From the NCBI GenBank assembly GCA_947172415.1, contig OX359191.1, forward strand, positions 6,820,001 through 6,884,000: DNA of 64,000 nt, in the 5' to 3' direction. The DNA comes from Chondrosia reniformis. Lineage: Eukaryota > Porifera > Demospongiae > Chondrillida > Chondrillidae. Numbering within the stretch: position 1 is the first letter of the stretch; the number at the start of each line of letters is the position of its first letter. Position numbers and translations under genes: made by a program. The notes beneath the pieces were generated by a model, which searched no databases, was not told the origin of the DNA, and saw nothing but the letters and a program-made list of their open reading frames with translations. Shown piece after piece: positions 51,001 through 64,000 of this stretch.

Positions 51001-52648
51001 CTAGCTTTGAACCATTTCTACATACAAAGCCAGGTTAACCTTTGACCCCATGCACTCTACACTGTACGTGAGTATTGTCACATATATTGCTGGCACATAT
51101 GTACATACGTACTGACCTGTATATGTCCATTCCTCCTCCTTCACCATAGCTGAACTTGAAAGTGTAGGACTCTATCACTGTCTAAACAGCAGATACGGAA
51201 CATACGTGCGGACACTTAAGTACCAATTGAAGGGTCTGGCACACATAACGTGCACTTGAATTGGTCTACAGTGTTCACCTCTGGATCATCCACATTGTGG
51301 TATATCTGGAAAGTGGCCATAACATCACGTTAATAGCTGATACCAACACAACCTGCATGCAACTCACTCCAATAACAATCGCCTGAAGCTGCATGCAAAG
51401 GAGCAGAGAAAAATAAGTGACAACTGCAAAGTATCCATCTCATCTGGACAACTCACATATTTCTTCTCTAGTGCATCAAAGCAACCTCTAACCCTAAATA
51501 CAATACATTAGTTATGGGGGCAGTCTCATACACTGATAGCCTCACTCACCATCGTATGACCTGGCATGCTCCAGGGCAAGTGCTGTCATCTCGTAGTATC
51601 TTCAAGTTCAGGTCTAATGAAAGAGGTTTGTAAAGCATGGTTTACTTAGCTAACTGCACCAGCAGTATGTTCTGCTCCATGGAGCAGTTAGATAAGTGAA
51701 GCATGGAGTAGAACATACTCCTAGTACAGTTAGCTAAGTAAAGCATGGAGTAGAACATACTCCTAGTACAGTTAGCTAAGTGAAGCATGGAGTAAAACAT
51801 ACTCCTAGTACAGTTAGCTAAGTAAAGCATGGAGTAGAACATACTCCTAGTACAGTTAGATAAGTGAAGCATGGAGCAGAACATACTCCTAGTGCAGTTA
51901 GCTAAGTGAAGCATGGAGTAGAACATACTCCTAGTGCAGTTAGATAAGTGAAGCATGGAGTAGAACATACTCCTAGTACAGTTAGCTAAGTAAAGCATGG
52001 AGCAGAACATACTGCTAGTACAGTTAGATAAGTGAAGCATGGAGCAGAACATACTCCTAGTGCAGTTAGCTAAGTAAAGCATGGAGTAGAACATACTCCT
52101 AGTGCAGTTAGCTAAGTGAAGCATGGAGCAGAACATACTCCTAGTACAGTTAGATAAGTAAAGCATGGAGCAGAACATACTCCTAGTACAGTTAGATAAG
52201 TAAAGCATGGAGCAGAACATACTGCTAGTGCAGTTAGATAAGTTCAATTATGCAAACCTTCCAAACAGCGATCCCCAAATGCATGCTCAGGGAATATAGT
52301 TCTATTAAATGAGAAGAGACAAAGAAGATATTGTTGAGCAATAGACTACTCATTCATGTTCCTTTGCTCACGACACAAGTACACTATTCCAAAGACCCAC
52401 CTCAAATATGTGATATTGGACACCTGTAAGAATGCGAAAATACATGACGCTACATTTTTGTTTTAAGGTTTGGAAAACTTACTGCAATGGCCAGGAGTTT
52501 CTTTACGAAAAGGCTTGACTGTTGTTCTGTTACTTGCTTGTTTGGAAAGATAGTTGACCACTGTGGAGGAAGAAGCGTGTTAACGAACAACCTAATTAGC
52601 TATACCAATTCCCACCCCTCCAGTTCTTTGCTTTTGACAAGTTGCCAT
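48043..52648 (-). CDS. HORMAD1: Meiotic HORMA-domain protein with PHD and winged-helix region, complete
   Basis: Meiotic chromosome-axis protein (Hop1/HORMAD) promoting strand breaks and synapsis. 22 exons: 52648-52616, 52560-52483, 52423-52401, 52301-52258, 51613-51550, 51493-51457, 51388-51368, 51305-51279, 51181-51117, 51017-50949, 50877-50795, 50734-50634, 50505-50495, 50421-50343, 50261-50231, 50131-50081, 50017-49890, 49311-49195, 49130-48986, 48892-48666, 48457-48386, 48135-48043. Total 532 residues. The HORMA domain (about 12-240) starts FPNKQVTEQQS and includes KPLPDDVMMTMKLLYYDD and VTPVDYQPPNF. Residues about 307-354 form a PHD-like finger (RCPCS, LMILCGVC, WQHAVC, ICEMC). Winged-helix-like sequence follows (KSTAQGLLNRLEKEGLVG). 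The end KKRKVSVADKSIMV looks like a nuclear signal plus closure motif. Vertebrate HORMADs lack the PHD/winged-helix part. Confidence 0.93.
50495..50505 (-). other. HORMAD1: 11-nt HORMAD micro-exon
   Basis: CCCTTTCACAT between a TAG acceptor and a GTAAGT donor. It restores phase between exons 12 and 14 and supplies PFH, matching PFH in human HORMAD1 (GEVSTPFHIFK). Without it the flanking exons do not join in frame. Confidence 0.8.
51650..52245. repeat. 42-bp minisatellite, about 14 copies, HORMAD intron 4
   Basis: The unit is AGTTAGCTAAGTGAAGCATG+GAGTAGAACATACTCCTAGTAC. Because 42 is a multiple of three, it gives a false 201-residue reading frame of 14-residue repeats on the minus strand. It lies wholly inside the intron. 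Confidence 0.95.
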
Positions 52649-52760
52649 TTCCAAATGGCTAACTTAGGCGGGATTGTAAATAAAGATAAATTGAAGTACC
52701 CGCCAACTTCCCGCCATAACGTCGAATGCGCATGCGTTACGGCACGCGGTGATTGTGAAA
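52649..52760. promoter_or_regulatory. Divergent promoter region HORMAD / PRMT1
   Basis: 112 bp between the two start codons, with locally raised CpG (CGTCGAATGCGCATGCGTTA). GCGCATGCG resembles an NRF1-type palindrome (TGCGCATGCGC), which is common in TATA-less promoters. Confidence 0.55.
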
Positions 52761-55125
<2,365 letters not shown>

Positions 55126-55639
55126 CTCTTACAGAGAAGAACCGATTGTGCTGTACCGTTTAAACTACATAGTATGATTGTACGTACGTACATCTATTTT
55201 TGCCGATAAACATTGCATTTATTAATTGTAGCTGGCACACTTAATTATTAAAAGATCTATTCAGTTTCAAATTGTTGCTGCATGAGGTTTTTAAGTGAAA
55301 TTTCCTTAGCTGGTTGTAGAATATCTTTGAATGAAGGAATAGGGAGTGCTTGTTGCAATCATTATGAGAATAAAGTCTTATTGAGCATCAGCAACATGAT
55401 GATGAATTTACTAATTCTGGATGTTTCAACCCAGAGGTCTTCATCAGCAATATATATCAGCAGAATATCTTTGAATGTATACATACTAAGAGAATTAAAG
55501 TGTCGTTCAGTAGAACTGGGTGATGACCTTTCACATCTACGTATCACTGATTTCACAGATGTAATACAGAATATTCGTTTGGTCTAGTCTAGAAGTGTAA
55601 GTGATAGTGCCAAAAATTTGGATTTAAATTCACTCAAAC

Positions 55640-55870
55640 ACTACCACAACAGTGAGGATAGGTTTACATGTATATACACTAGATCTTGTAGATGGTTCTT
55701 TTGAGTGTCTAGACACAGTTATTTGTTGCTGATGTGTTGTATGGATATTTCCACCCTGGGGAGTTTTCTTCAACAACTGATCATGATGACCCCCAGAAAA
55801 CTCCCCAGGCTTGAAAACTAAAGGTCTCAACAGATTAACCATCTCAAAGATAAGTTTGACACCAAGTGTC
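55640..55870. mobile_element. Foldback element downstream of PRMT1
   Basis: The outer arms (TAGATGGTTCTTTTGAG at the left and ACCATCTCAAAGATAAG at the right) pair imperfectly. Inner arms pair ACCCTGGGGAGTTTTCTTCA with GAAAACTCCCCAGGCTTG. No coding capacity. Confidence 0.65.
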
Positions 55871-57944
55871 AATAATCCACCTCTTTAATCCACCTATGCT
55901 TCCACTGAATGAATTCATTTGTGCAGAAAAAGTACTATCAATTGAATTGTTGATATGAACCAGATGTATATATGGTATCATCATATGGAGTAGAATGATG
56001 TGTTATTCTATACTTACAGATGTGCATATAATCTCTAGTATACCCTATATGTACATATACGTATATGTACATTACCGTGATCACATATTATTTAAGCTGC
56101 AGCTACAGAAGATTAATAGAAAACTTTCCTACTATTTCTCTTGTTGATTAGATTTGAATTCAACTGCCTCATTACTAGGTACAAATCTAGCATTCTTAGT
56201 AATTAGTTGTAAGGTCTCTTTAGTTGAAATAATAACAGTGGTTAGCACCCCGTGTGCTACTCCTAATTCAATATATGTACTCTTGTGTCCCAGTGATATA
56301 TGTACTCTGGAACGGAATGTTGTGACGTATTTTGTGGAAGGTTTAATGATGTGTATATACGTATTAGAAATGAATCTAGAAAAATGTATAGCTCAATATT
56401 AGACTGTAGCACTTCTTGAAATCTTAAAAACTGTTTATCTGTAATCCTAATTGTAAGGGAAACTGTACCATACATAGGAGCAAACTGTAAGGGTAAACTA
56501 CAGTACGTATACCTGTAAAATTACATGTACATATCCGGTAAAGGTACCTACGTAAGTAATTTGAAGACATTTTCCATATTCAAACACTATGGACTAGTAC
56601 AACAGTGAGACTGGTTCATAAGTGGTAGGGTTAGTAATGTATAAGTTGTATTGAATGCATATTGCTATCTGTATCATGTATATATATACGTATACTATAA
56701 GAATAACCTCTTTATAAATTATGTATAATTTTAGTTATAATACATATGTACTGTATATGGGTGCTAGGGGCACAAATATGTATTTAAATGGTCCTATATT
56801 GTGGTCTGCAGCAGCTGTTGCTTGACCTGTACAAGTGCTAGTTAATTGGATTAGTATGGTGGGTTTGTAATGCAACCTGACCTGTCTGTAGACCTTGAAG
56901 TTGGATAGTTATGGCAGCAAGATGTGGACAGGGAGGTATAGAATTCAGACTTGAGACACCCAAACATAATACCCACACATTACACCTCAAAGCCTGCCAC
57001 CTATATTAACTTAATTTTTCATCAGAATCTGCCCACATCTTCTGGTGGGTTCTGGTAATAGTTTTCCATTCCCATCTTAGCCCAGACAGTCAGACCAGCA
57101 CGCTGGCCAGCCAAGTAATATAAGCAAAACAAAGTGCAACTATATAGACAAATCATAAAGGAAATATGTGATGAATAAATATGTAGCTTTTCCTGGAATT
57201 GGGCTTGTCTATATCCAGTGTATCTATTAGATATTACTGCCCAGTTTACACAATGTTTGTATTATTGTAATAATTGCCACCTTTTTAGTTTGTTTTACTG
57301 ATATACCTATAGCAGATATCAACTGTACGTATATATATATATATATGTGTACATTACACACACACACACTATGTTCCAATTAAGAAGGCAGCCTTATGGT
57401 GTTTACTGAGAATGTCCATCGTTGTTAAACAGAGGTTTCCTCCCATAAAATGAATGTATTTTTCATCAAAGTATCTTCACACCTCATGTGGACTGATAAT
57501 TATTTTCATATGGCCCAGACAATCAAACCTGCCAGATAAGTGATATAAGCAATACCAGGAATTCAAAAACATTTAGGAAATCTGTCACAGTGACTGGTAT
57601 AGTTTTTTGGTTAAAAAGCTCAGACAATGGCTTCAACTCACAAAATGTTTTCAACTTAAATTGATTATCAACAAGTTTCATCATGTTCTCAGAAGGGCTA
57701 ACTGTCATATGCTGCTTACTGTCAGAAAAACCTTTCCATTAAATGGAAGTGATGTCATATACGTATGTATATTATACACTTGTGAATTGAAAATGCAAGT
57801 ATTTCTAGACATGGTTTTACTGCCCAGTTACATTATTATAATAATTTTTACGGATATACTGTAATTTGGGAAATTTTGTTGTTAATATATTTTGTGGCTA
57901 AAGCTTCCTGCATATATCTACAGGTATTCCATTACCTATATGCC

Positions 57945-57975
<31 letters not shown>

Positions 57976-60342
57976 AGATGTCAGTCAATGCTTAGCACTA
58001 CTAATTTAGTCTTCCTAGGTCAATGCAAATTTTTTCTGTGCAATGGATTAACAATGCTGAATGCATTCGTGAAACATTAAGGGTTCTACATATAATATTT
58101 AGACAATAATTAAAGATATACGTATATATATAGTAATAATATAATATAATCTTTTTATGGTTTCTAACTATATATTAAAACACATGCATGCACTTGATGA
58201 TATCATAATATATATATATACTAATAACTTAATTTGAAATTAACATCCTTTTAGAGATAAAAAAAACTTTTAATTTCTTGAGGTAACAGTGTGATGCATG
58301 AGGTATATACATATAGATGAGGTAGACTTTCATTTCACATCAGATGAATGGTCAATGGCTCCATATGTATATGATGTCATCTTTGAAATAACCAATGCTA
58401 CATGGAAGTGGGAAGATGACATTTCCAGGCTTATGTTGTAATATCAGATTACTCCTGGACATTAACTAAAGTAATATACGTATGTATGGGTGATATAACA
58501 CAAGGTCTTCAAACAAGCCTTACTTTGATTAATATAGTACAGACACTATACACTCCCTTTCCATATGTCTACTTAACAATATAAATAGTAGGGTTTGTTG
58601 TGATGGGCCTTGACAGTATGCTATTTTGGGTATTCAAGTAGTGTCTCTATGTCCATTGGCTTCATATGGCTACATTTCTTTGATGTCTTCAGATCTAATT
58701 TACTTTTGATGCATCCAGAAGTGAGGAGACAGAACTAACTGCTAAGTTAGAATGATCAGGCTATACTATTTCTATTCATTGCCTGTTGTGGTTGGAGACC
58801 TAATGTAATTAAGCCTTTGTAGTAGAAAAGGAATGCTTTTTATTATAAAGCCAGTTAAATCATACTTTCTGGGAAGACAGAAAAGTAGTTGTGTAAATTA
58901 GAAAAGTATTTGATTTAATTTCCTGATATGTGTGAAATGCATTTTTCTATATAAAATAAAGTCTTCCTCTGACCTAAGCATTTCAACCTTTCCTTTAGCT
59001 GTATAGATTTTGTGGATTCACATTTTTTGGTTTTGATGTAATGTTTGCAAAGGACAAGTCACAGACTGGAGCCCATGAAAACATGAGACCATAAAATTAG
59101 GAAAGGAAAATAGATTTTGAGAATTCACACCTACGTAAGTACGTACATAAACCTAGCTATGAGAAGTACATTTTGTACAGAAACATATATTAGAAGCTTA
59201 CATATAATGAAAATAACCCTTCTTGATCCATGTTTGCCTCCCTATGTACACTGAATTACATATTTGTGTAATTCATATGTAAGTATATATACGTACACAT
59301 GTGTACAGACTGAAATAGGTACCTACCTAACCACAATGTACTGAACTAATATATTAATTCAATTGTTAAATTTAATCAGAACTGTATTCTATATACGTAT
59401 GTTGTCAGTCTTAAAACACTAACAGAAAAATTTCAAAATTTTAGGCATACTTTAAATTTTCTAGGCATACTTTTCTATCACCAAAGCAACAGAACAAATT
59501 TCCGTCATCTAGAGTTTATAATATGTACACATTGTGGATATATATGTATATATTATGAGATGAATGTACACATAAACAAAGATCCTAATGAATTTTTGGC
59601 ACACTTGATGTAAATGTTATTCATTGTGTGAAATCAAATTTTAAAGATTCAATAAAAGAGAGTGTCATATTTTGGGTTCATGTAAACAAGAATTTAAGTT
59701 AGTTTTGATACAACTAGTAATCAGTAATTTACTGTATACGTATACTATTTCCTTATATATATCTTGGCATCAGTATGTAAATGTATTATACTATATAGAA
59801 CTAGAATGTATGTACGTAGTATTAGATGGGGGTTCACAAGGTAAATAAATTATGGAACAATTAAGCTTCTTCTGGAGCTGGTTTGTGGGGTGCCATCTGG
59901 GCAGTTGTGGGACTGGAGAGTGGCTCAATTGGAGGGTCTTCCTGTTACTAAGGTCCTCCCTCCTGCCCCACGCCCAGTTGCTTTGTTTTTAACCGTTTAT
60001 GATACGTACAGAACAGATATATATATATATACGTATAATCCAATAGATCCTGTATGAAATTGGATATTGCTCAAAATAGATCCTACGTATTTATATGTGT
60101 GTGTTGGCCTAGGGGACGCTTGAGTAATGAAATTCCTAATCAATAACATAACATAATTAAGCTTGAACCTTACATCTGTTTACTGGCTGCTATATATATG
60201 GCTTCAGCACCAAGCCTTAAAACTCTATTCTATATGTTATGTGCAGGTACCAACAGTATACAGTATGTGCAGTGCACCAAGTGTGTGAAATCCTAATACT
60301 AATAGACAATTAAAAATGATGACTTATGACATCATTCAGGGA

Positions 60343-60350
60343 TATATAAA
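60343..60350 (+). promoter_or_regulatory. TATA box candidate of integrin beta gene
   Basis: TATATAAA followed by GG, 100 bp upstream of the start codon, the only clear TATA-like element found before a gene in this window. Confidence 0.45.
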
Positions 60351-60450
60351 GGCAATCTTGTAGCATTTCAAGTATATTTTGGATTCCTTAAAGGCCTATC
60401 ACTTAAATAGCTTAAGACTATTTCCTCAGCAGCCATACCAAATAGGGAAG

Positions 60451-62003
60451 ATGAGATTTAGTATTCTTATCAGCTTGTTATTCACAGTTGCTTGGTCAGA
60501 CAGAGCTTCAGGTAAGGCCTTGTGTATATACTGTTATTATTTCCTTATATTCTACACATTTATAGCTGTAAGAATCTTGTAGTTGTGTTTATATGATTAG
60601 TAACTATATACAACAGGAGGAGGATATTTTACTTTACTTATCAAATGTACGTAGATGATAGCTCTATATAGCTCTCTCTACATATGTACAAGGCAATAGT
60701 TTTGCTCTATGCACTAACTGCAATCACTATTAGACATACAAAAGGGTGCATATATACACACAAGGGTAACCTACAACAACTGTAGGCCTCCTTCTCCAGC
60801 CATAGCTGTATGGGTATCTTAGCCACAAATCGGTATCTCAGTCACAAATCGGTATCTCAGTCACAAATAAGGTATCTCGGTTACAAATAAGGTATCTCAG
60901 TTACAAATCAGTATTTCAGTCACAAATCGGTATCTTAGTCACAAATCGGTATCTCAGTCACAAATCGGTATCTCAGTCACAAATCGGTATCTCAGTCACA
61001 AATAAGGTATCTCAGTCACAAATAAGGTATCTCCGTCAGGTATCTCAGTTACAAACCAGTATCTCAGTTACACAAACCGATTTCTCAGTCACAAATAGGG
61101 TTTCTCAGTTACAAACCGGTTTCTCAGCCACAAACAGGGTATCTCAGCTATAGTTTTGTGTGAAAGGTGGTGATATTTACTTCTGTGTTGTATCAGGTTC
61201 AAACTGTGCTCAACTAAGTAACTGCTCTGAATGTATTCAATCAAGTCTGAAATGTAAATGGTGCACACAGCTGGTAAGTCTATATTTAAGACACGCATGT
61301 AGTCAGAAAACAAGTTTTCTATATATATATACTATATTATATATATTTTAGTCTGTATAATGTAATAGCTTTATTTTGCATATTTAGGGTTTTATTGGAT
61401 CAAGGTGCCATTCTAATGAGGCTAATTCTTCTTGTAAAGTGTTTTATAACCCAGAAGGAGAACTTAGTATAGACAAAGTAAGTCATCTTCCTCTGGCCAT
61501 TTCCTTCCTTTCCTACTCAGTCTGTTCTGGGAACTACATGGTTCATATAGGATAATATATATCACATATTGCTTCCTTATTGCATTTGGTAATGGCTTAC
61601 TTCTCATTGTTAGCTTGTGAACTTTACTCTTTGATCTTTAACCAGTTTTAACTTGATAGAATGTGTTCAGTAATGTTAGAAATATTAGATTAAACTACAA
61701 TGCAAATGCAGTAATAGGATGGATTGTGATACTCTAATGTGTATATTACACATTACCAAAGAACCCCACACTCTATATATCTATCCGAACTCGGTACTTG
61801 TGTATGTGACTGTCTGGGAAGTGCGGCCTGGTAGCCTTAAGTGGCGATGGCTTAATGCGCCCAGGCAGTCGGGCTATGTACCTGGGCGGACGGCCTGGTA
61901 GCCTTAAGTGGCGATGGTTTATACGTGTCCAGGTATAGCCCTGTGCCCCTTAACCACCTCTGGTTTGCATCTTATACATTTATCTGTTGTATGCATGGGC
62001 ACC

Positions 62004-62047
<44 letters not shown>

Positions 62048-64000
62048 TATATCTATCTTTTATATAGAATGAAGCCTTCAGTGATATCATACAGGTGTCG
62101 CCTCAAAGGGTAAATCTGACATTGAGACCAGGTTAGTACACAACACTGTATTTCTTTTATGTAAATAAACTCACATGCAGCATACCGTATCAGAGAGTAT
62201 ATATGACAATAATAGGGATGGCAAAAACATGGCCTCCCTATTATAACAACTGATCAAATGTTTAGCTATGTGTAATTTCTTTTACAGGACAGCCTCAAAG
62301 GTTTAATCTCACTATCAAACCAGCACTCAACTTTCCCCTTGATGTTTACTTTCTGATGGATCATTCAAAGACAATGAAAAATGAGATAAAGGATTTAAGA
62401 AACCAGATAATTAGTATTGGTAAGAATGGGGCTGTAATTTTGATCTAATCCTTCATTATTTGATGTCATCTTGCTGTGCATTAATGAGTGGTCTATATCA
62501 TTGTTTTTCAAAAAAAGTTTCTCTTGAGTGTGATTCTTTGTACTTCATTTGTGTTGTTTGAATAGTGCCAAATATGAGGAAAATTTCTAAAGATTCCAGA
62601 ATAGGATTTGGTGCATTTGTTGACAAACGGAGTGAACCTTTTGTCAGACCAGAATCTGACTTGTAAGCTGGCTTACCATCTGATGCTACAAATAAAGTCT
62701 TTCAAAGAGAATTTCATATTATGCATAAAATCCTTTAAGTCAGAGAGATTTAGCATAATCTACTACGTACTGTATATTCAGTATATTGCATCCCTATACT
62801 ATGTTTCATGTGTTCATGAGTGTGTCCTTCCTTATTAGGAGACCTTTCAAATGTAAGCTTTGCAGACCTGGAACTTACTCTTTTACTCACAAAGTATCGC
62901 TCCAAAACTTTACCTTCACCGATACTAACAGAGGAACACAATCTGAGCTCTTTGTAAGTATTTCACTGAGAAAGCTACATTTGCTGCAGTACATACAGCA
63001 AATGATTCATTTAGGGGAGACTATGGGTCCCATTAAGTGAACTTTGGTTCCACCATTTTGCTAATTGTGCTCCTCAGGAGACATGAGTGGGCAGGGTAAA
63101 ATTTATAGTCAACTGATGAGGTTATTAATTTGTATTGTCAGTTATAATAGGTTATTTAGTAACTATTTACATATTTAAATATTAATGACTTTAGGTGAAG
63201 CTTGTAGTGTCTGAGATATCTTCCACTTTTGATAATCCTGAATCTGGTACAGATGCATTGCTTCAGACTGTAGTTTGCACTGATGTAAGTTTGAAGAAAC
63301 ATATTCGTGCATACACAGATACATATAATTTATTACAGTGACATGTGCTGGAAGGGGACTAGGCCAAGCTGGGGCCCACGAGTCACAAAAATACAGAATA
63401 ACAAAAATGATTTTAGTAAATTAGGAACTGCCATCATTCAATTATAAGCTATCTATAAATTCAATTGTAATTATAGATCTCCAATTCTTTACATATGCCT
63501 AGGTTAGGATTTCGGTGCCTTCACATACATCCCACTTAGTTAATCCTTCCATATATATATACTAGTCCAATCAGAAAACCTGCAAACTTAAAGACTGAGA
63601 CTTTCATGATTAATGTTTAAAATATTATTATACAATACATGCAGTATTTGATTATGATTATAATACATATGTTTCCTTTGTGTGGTTCCTCAATGGCTAA
63701 ACTCTTATGAGTATCAAGTAAAGTTTGAAATCTGATACCTTTTGAATAGAACAGTGTGGGACATTTTGTTTAATCAGTGATTTTATCTTATCTGATGTTA
63801 GATAGGGATGGTGGTGTTATATCTGTACTGTATATACAATGACCAATGAATGTCCTTGTACAATGAATGAAAGCCTAACCAATGCTATATATATTTATTG
63901 ATGTACGTACGTATGTATACATACAGCTGGTGGGATGGCGGCCATTTCCTGCAAGACACCTACTGATGTACATAACAGATGATGACTTGCACTTTGGATA
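60451..64000 (+). CDS. Integrin beta subunit, 3' end cut by window edge
   Basis: Cell-matrix adhesion receptor subunit; about 265 N-terminal residues are visible. Exons 60451-60511, 61197-61273, 61388-61477, 62068-62131, 62288-62419, 62566-62662, 62839-62953, 63195-63284 and 63927 onward, phases consistent. Signal peptide MRFSILISLLFTVAWSDRAS. The PSI domain follows (CAQLSNCSECIQSSLKCKWC). The hybrid-domain start ends RFNLTIKPALNFPLDVYF. The beta-I domain has the MIDAS loop LMDHSKTM (usual form DLSYSM), RIGFGAFVDK, the LIMBS-like FDNPESGTDALLQTVVC, and LVGWRPFPARHLLMYITDDD at the right edge. The cytoplasmic tail and the EGF-like stalk lie outside. The alpha partner is not in the window. Confidence 0.93.
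60830..61150. repeat. 19-20-bp minisatellite, integrin intron 1
   Basis: About 16 diverged copies of CGGTATCTCAGTCACAAAT. Two length variants (AAATCGG and AAATAAGG) alternate in blocks. It ends about 45 bp before the exon 2 acceptor. Confidence 0.93.
61815..61960. repeat. GC-rich tandem duplication, integrin intron 3
   Basis: GGCCTGGTAGCCTTAAGTGG+CGATGG occurs twice, about 67 bp apart, in locally GC-rich sequence, and is followed by GTCCAGGTATAGCCCTGTGC. It looks like part of a small inserted element. A faint relative (CCCAGGGCTATACTTGG) lies near 32010. Confidence 0.6.
62006..62044. repeat. (AAT)n microsatellite
   Basis: Thirteen tandem trinucleotides upstream of integrin exon 4. Confidence 0.95.
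63005..63112 (-). repeat. Interspersed repeat, family C copy
   Basis: On the minus strand it reads CCCTGCCCACTCATGTCTCC+TGAGG and later GGTGGAACCAAAGTTCACTT, matching 35445-35555. It lies in integrin intron 7. Confidence 0.65.

Larger units (their letters stand above)
55126..60450. other. Gene-poor interval between PRMT1 and integrin beta
   Basis: No coding exon can be supported in 5.3 kb. It holds foldback repeats (55370-55450, 55640-55870), two diverged copies of a longer segment (about 57050-57310 and 57490-57870, sharing CCCAGACA and ATATAAGCAA blocks), short AT and CT microsatellites, and the integrin promoter at the right end. Confidence 0.55.

Noticed and set aside
51642..52247. 201-residue frame of 14-residue repeats (NCTRSMFCSMLYLS)
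   Set aside because: A 42-bp minisatellite inside HORMAD intron 4; the flanking exons join in phase without it.

Overview
The window looks like nuclear DNA of an early-branching animal, most likely a sponge. It is AT-rich, its genes have GT-AG introns, and its gene set is animal-specific: a receptor tyrosine kinase, integrin beta, tetraspanin, N-terminal RASSF, and an astacin with thrombospondin repeats. It is packed with minisatellites and small foldback repeats. The sponge assignment is inferred from content and style, not from a diagnostic marker. Exon structures were read by hand, following splice signals and reading-frame phase.

Layout, left to right. A receptor tyrosine kinase (minus strand) runs off the left edge, followed by about 2.4 kb of repeats. 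An N-terminal RASSF gene (minus) stands head-to-head with a complete 25-exon DDB1 (plus, 7.0-20.3 kb). TXNL4A/Dim1 and the NDR kinase STK38 follow on the plus strand. A secreted astacin metalloprotease with four thrombospondin repeats lies on the minus strand (27.5-31.2 kb). About 4.9 kb without a recognisable gene follows, including an unexplained GC-richer, CpG-containing block near 33 kb. Next, on the minus strand, is the most unusual gene of the window: one protein joining a seven-helix receptor-like domain, ankyrin repeats, a Roc-COR GTPase module and a CARD-like domain (36.0-40.5 kb). It stands head-to-head with an NADH-cytochrome b5 reductase gene (plus), whose second intron carries a dead non-LTR retrotransposon.

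A tetraspanin (minus) shares an upstream region with the mitochondrial ribosomal protein gene MRPL57 (plus). A 22-exon meiotic HORMAD gene (minus) that keeps the PHD and winged-helix region is head-to-head with PRMT1 (plus). After a 5.3 kb gene-poor stretch, an integrin beta gene (plus) runs off the right edge. Most genes are housekeeping or cell-surface genes and do not form an operon. Their main shared organisation is short divergent intergenic spaces, in four pairs.

Two things stand out. The first is the 7TM-ANK-Roc-COR-CARD protein, which would put a receptor, a GTPase and a death-fold adaptor on one chain. The second is a recurring pattern in which intronic minisatellites have copied the neighbouring splice site, giving arrays of tens of 5' splice-site copies in DDB1 and the astacin gene and smaller arrays of 3' splice-site copies in DDB1 and PRMT1.
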